Shown piece after piece: positions 63,044-64,000 of a DNA stretch of 64,000 nucleotides; position 1 is the first letter of the stretch, and each line of letters begins with the position of its first letter. Under the pieces are notes generated by a model. The model was not told the origin of the DNA. It saw only the letters and a program-made list of their open reading frames with translations, and made no database searches. Origin of the DNA: Dyella sp. C9 (GTDB taxonomy: Bacteria > Pseudomonadota > Gammaproteobacteria > Xanthomonadales > Rhodanobacteraceae); the NCBI RefSeq assembly GCF_003332825.1, contig NZ_QIRF01000004.1, positions 193,241-257,240 of the forward strand, given 5' to 3'. Position numbers and translations under genes: made by a program.

Positions 63044-64000
63044 GTGATACTGAAACGTAATGTGCTGGCCCTGGCGCTGGCTTCCGGCCTTTGCTTGACC
63101 GCCGGCATTCACGCGACGCCGGCTGATACGGGCGCGAACGCAGGCAGCACGGCAGCCGGCAACAACGCGACCAACGACCAGACGACGCCTGCCTCGACGC
63201 AGCAGAACGCCCAGGGCGCCAACAAGGACGACAAGTCCGCGCAGAACGGCGATCAGGGCAAGCAGACGCAGGACCAGCAGCTGGCCAAGAGCCTGTCCAC
63301 CATCACGGTGACCGGCTACAACCAGAGCATGGAAAAGTCGATCGACTACCAGCGCTACGCCGATACGATCCAGAATGTCATCACTTCCGCCGACATCGGC
63401 GGCCTGCCGGATCAGTCGATCGCCGATGCGCTGACGCGCCTGCCGGGCGTGTCGGCCGAGCGCATCGCCGGCCAGGCGTCGCAGATCAATATCCGCGGCC
63501 TCTCGGGCAACTTCATCCAGACCACGCTGGACGGGCGCGAACAGCCGTCCACCAGCGGCAGCAACTACATCCAGTTCGACCAGTACCCGTCCGAGCTGAT
63601 CAACATGGCCACGGTGTACAAGTCCTCGCAGGCTTCGCTGGTCACCGGCGGCGTGGGCGGCACCATCGCGATGGAGACGGCCAACCCGCTGGATGCGCCG
63701 AAGGACCAGAACCTCAACATCGACGCGCGCGGCAGCTACGACGGCCAGGCGCACGACGTGAGTGGCGCCAACGCGCTGGGCTACCGCCTGAGCGCGGCCT
63801 ACCAGGGCAAGTTCCTCGACAACACCCTGGGCATCGGCCTGGGCGTGGCGCAGATGTACCAGCCGCACGTGTCCGAGCAGTTCGTGGGCGAGGCGTCCGA
63901 CGGTTCGGTCTACAAGATCAACTCCTCGGCCAACTCCCCGTCGGGCTACCTGCCCGAAGGCGTGCAGCTGCAGCAGAACGGCGGTGAGGAGCGTCGCACC
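63044..64000 (+). CDS. TonB-dependent receptor (N-terminal part; cut by window end)
   Basis: The frame starts at GTG 63044, eight bases after GGAGGGG, and is open for 319 codons to the window edge; the complete protein should be near 900-1000 residues. A signal peptide (VLALALASGLCLTAGIHA) is followed by an unusual 50-residue linker rich in Asn, Gln, Asp and Thr (NAGSTAAGNNATNDQTT...KDDKSAQNGDQGKQTQ), a TonB-box-like STITVTGY and a plug domain (SADIGGLPDQSIADALTRLP, INIRGLSGNFIQTTLDGRE, YKSSQASLVTGGVGGTI). It probably imports the oligosaccharide split by the divergent GH13 alpha-glucosidase. Confidence 0.9.
   Translation, partial: MILKRNVLALALASGLCLTAGIHATPADTGANAGSTAAGNNATNDQTTPASTQQNAQGANKDDKSAQNGDQGKQTQDQQLAKSLSTITVTGYNQSMEKSIDYQRYADTIQNVITSADIGGLPDQSIADALTRLPGVSAERIAGQASQINIRGLSGNFIQTTLDGREQPSTSGSNYIQFDQYPSELINMATVYKSSQASLVTGGVGGTIAMETANPLDAPKDQNLNIDARGSYDGQAHDVSGANALGYRLSAAYQGKFLDNTLGIGLGVAQMYQPHVSEQFVGEASDGSVYKINSSANSPSGYLPEGVQLQQNGGEERRT

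Overview
This is a GC-rich gammaproteobacterial chromosome segment. Gene content points to the Xanthomonadales (Lysobacterales), most likely Rhodanobacteraceae such as Dyella, Luteibacter or Rhodanobacter. The reasons are large TonB-dependent receptors with typical xanthomonad plug sequences, a hemD-hemX-hemY block, an xanthomonad-type GH13 alpha-glucosidase divergent from a TonB receptor, and RAYT-type REP transposase elements. The genus is an inference. I see no rRNA, tRNA, CRISPR array, phage or plasmid functions.

Layout. 1-14 kb is mostly ordinary genes on the minus strand: a DUF938 methyltransferase (cut by the window start), an ABC exporter, NnrU, HutD, DinG helicase, a TonB-dependent receptor with a clear terminator, a COG2509-type flavoprotein, a FrnE-like DsbA protein, DUF1993 and a Tet-like MFS exporter. 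14-27.2 kb is a two-partner secretion locus on the plus strand: TpsB (FhaC/ShlB-type), a 3390-residue filamentous-haemagglutinin/CdiA-like TpsA with a variable-looking, glycine-rich hydrophobic C-terminus, and directly behind it a small AT-richer gene for a two-TM protein that is a good candidate immunity protein.

27.2-30.7 kb is the most unusual part. A RAYT transposase gene lies between 26-bp inverted repeats. Behind it, small AT-rich or secreted orphan genes alternate with three copies of a RAYT-derived MITE-like element (about 172, 173 and 310 bp). One gene fragment is cut by a repeat at each end, and the third MITE copy is a chimera containing pieces of two RAYT genes. It reads as an accumulating cargo or orphan-immunity region behind the TpsA toxin tip.

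31-37 kb holds folE followed by three overlapping genes for a MukF/MukE/MukB-like (MksFEB or Wadjet JetABC-like) SMC complex with no visible JetD/MksG nuclease; an EF-hand protein occupies the following position. 37-50 kb holds scattered housekeeping and envelope genes: TonB-domain protein, methyltransferases, RmuC, DUF2252, RlmI-like, a polysaccharide deacetylase next to a YfaP/TPR protein, SrkA-like kinase, thioesterases, an AscD-like ferredoxin reductase and a rhodanese-like protein without its catalytic cysteine. 50.6-53.8 kb is hemD-hemX-hemY. 53.8-60.8 kb holds membrane proteins, UvrD helicase, a serine hydrolase and a Tat-exported FAD oxidoreductase. The window ends with a GH13 alpha-glucosidase divergent from a partial TonB-dependent receptor; two inverted copies of a LacI-type operator-like site in the shared 494-bp intergenic region suggest a sugar-responsive (maltose-like) pair. 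Short REP-like sequences with the core GCGCACAGGGTGCGCTCCT recur in at least four intergenic spaces.
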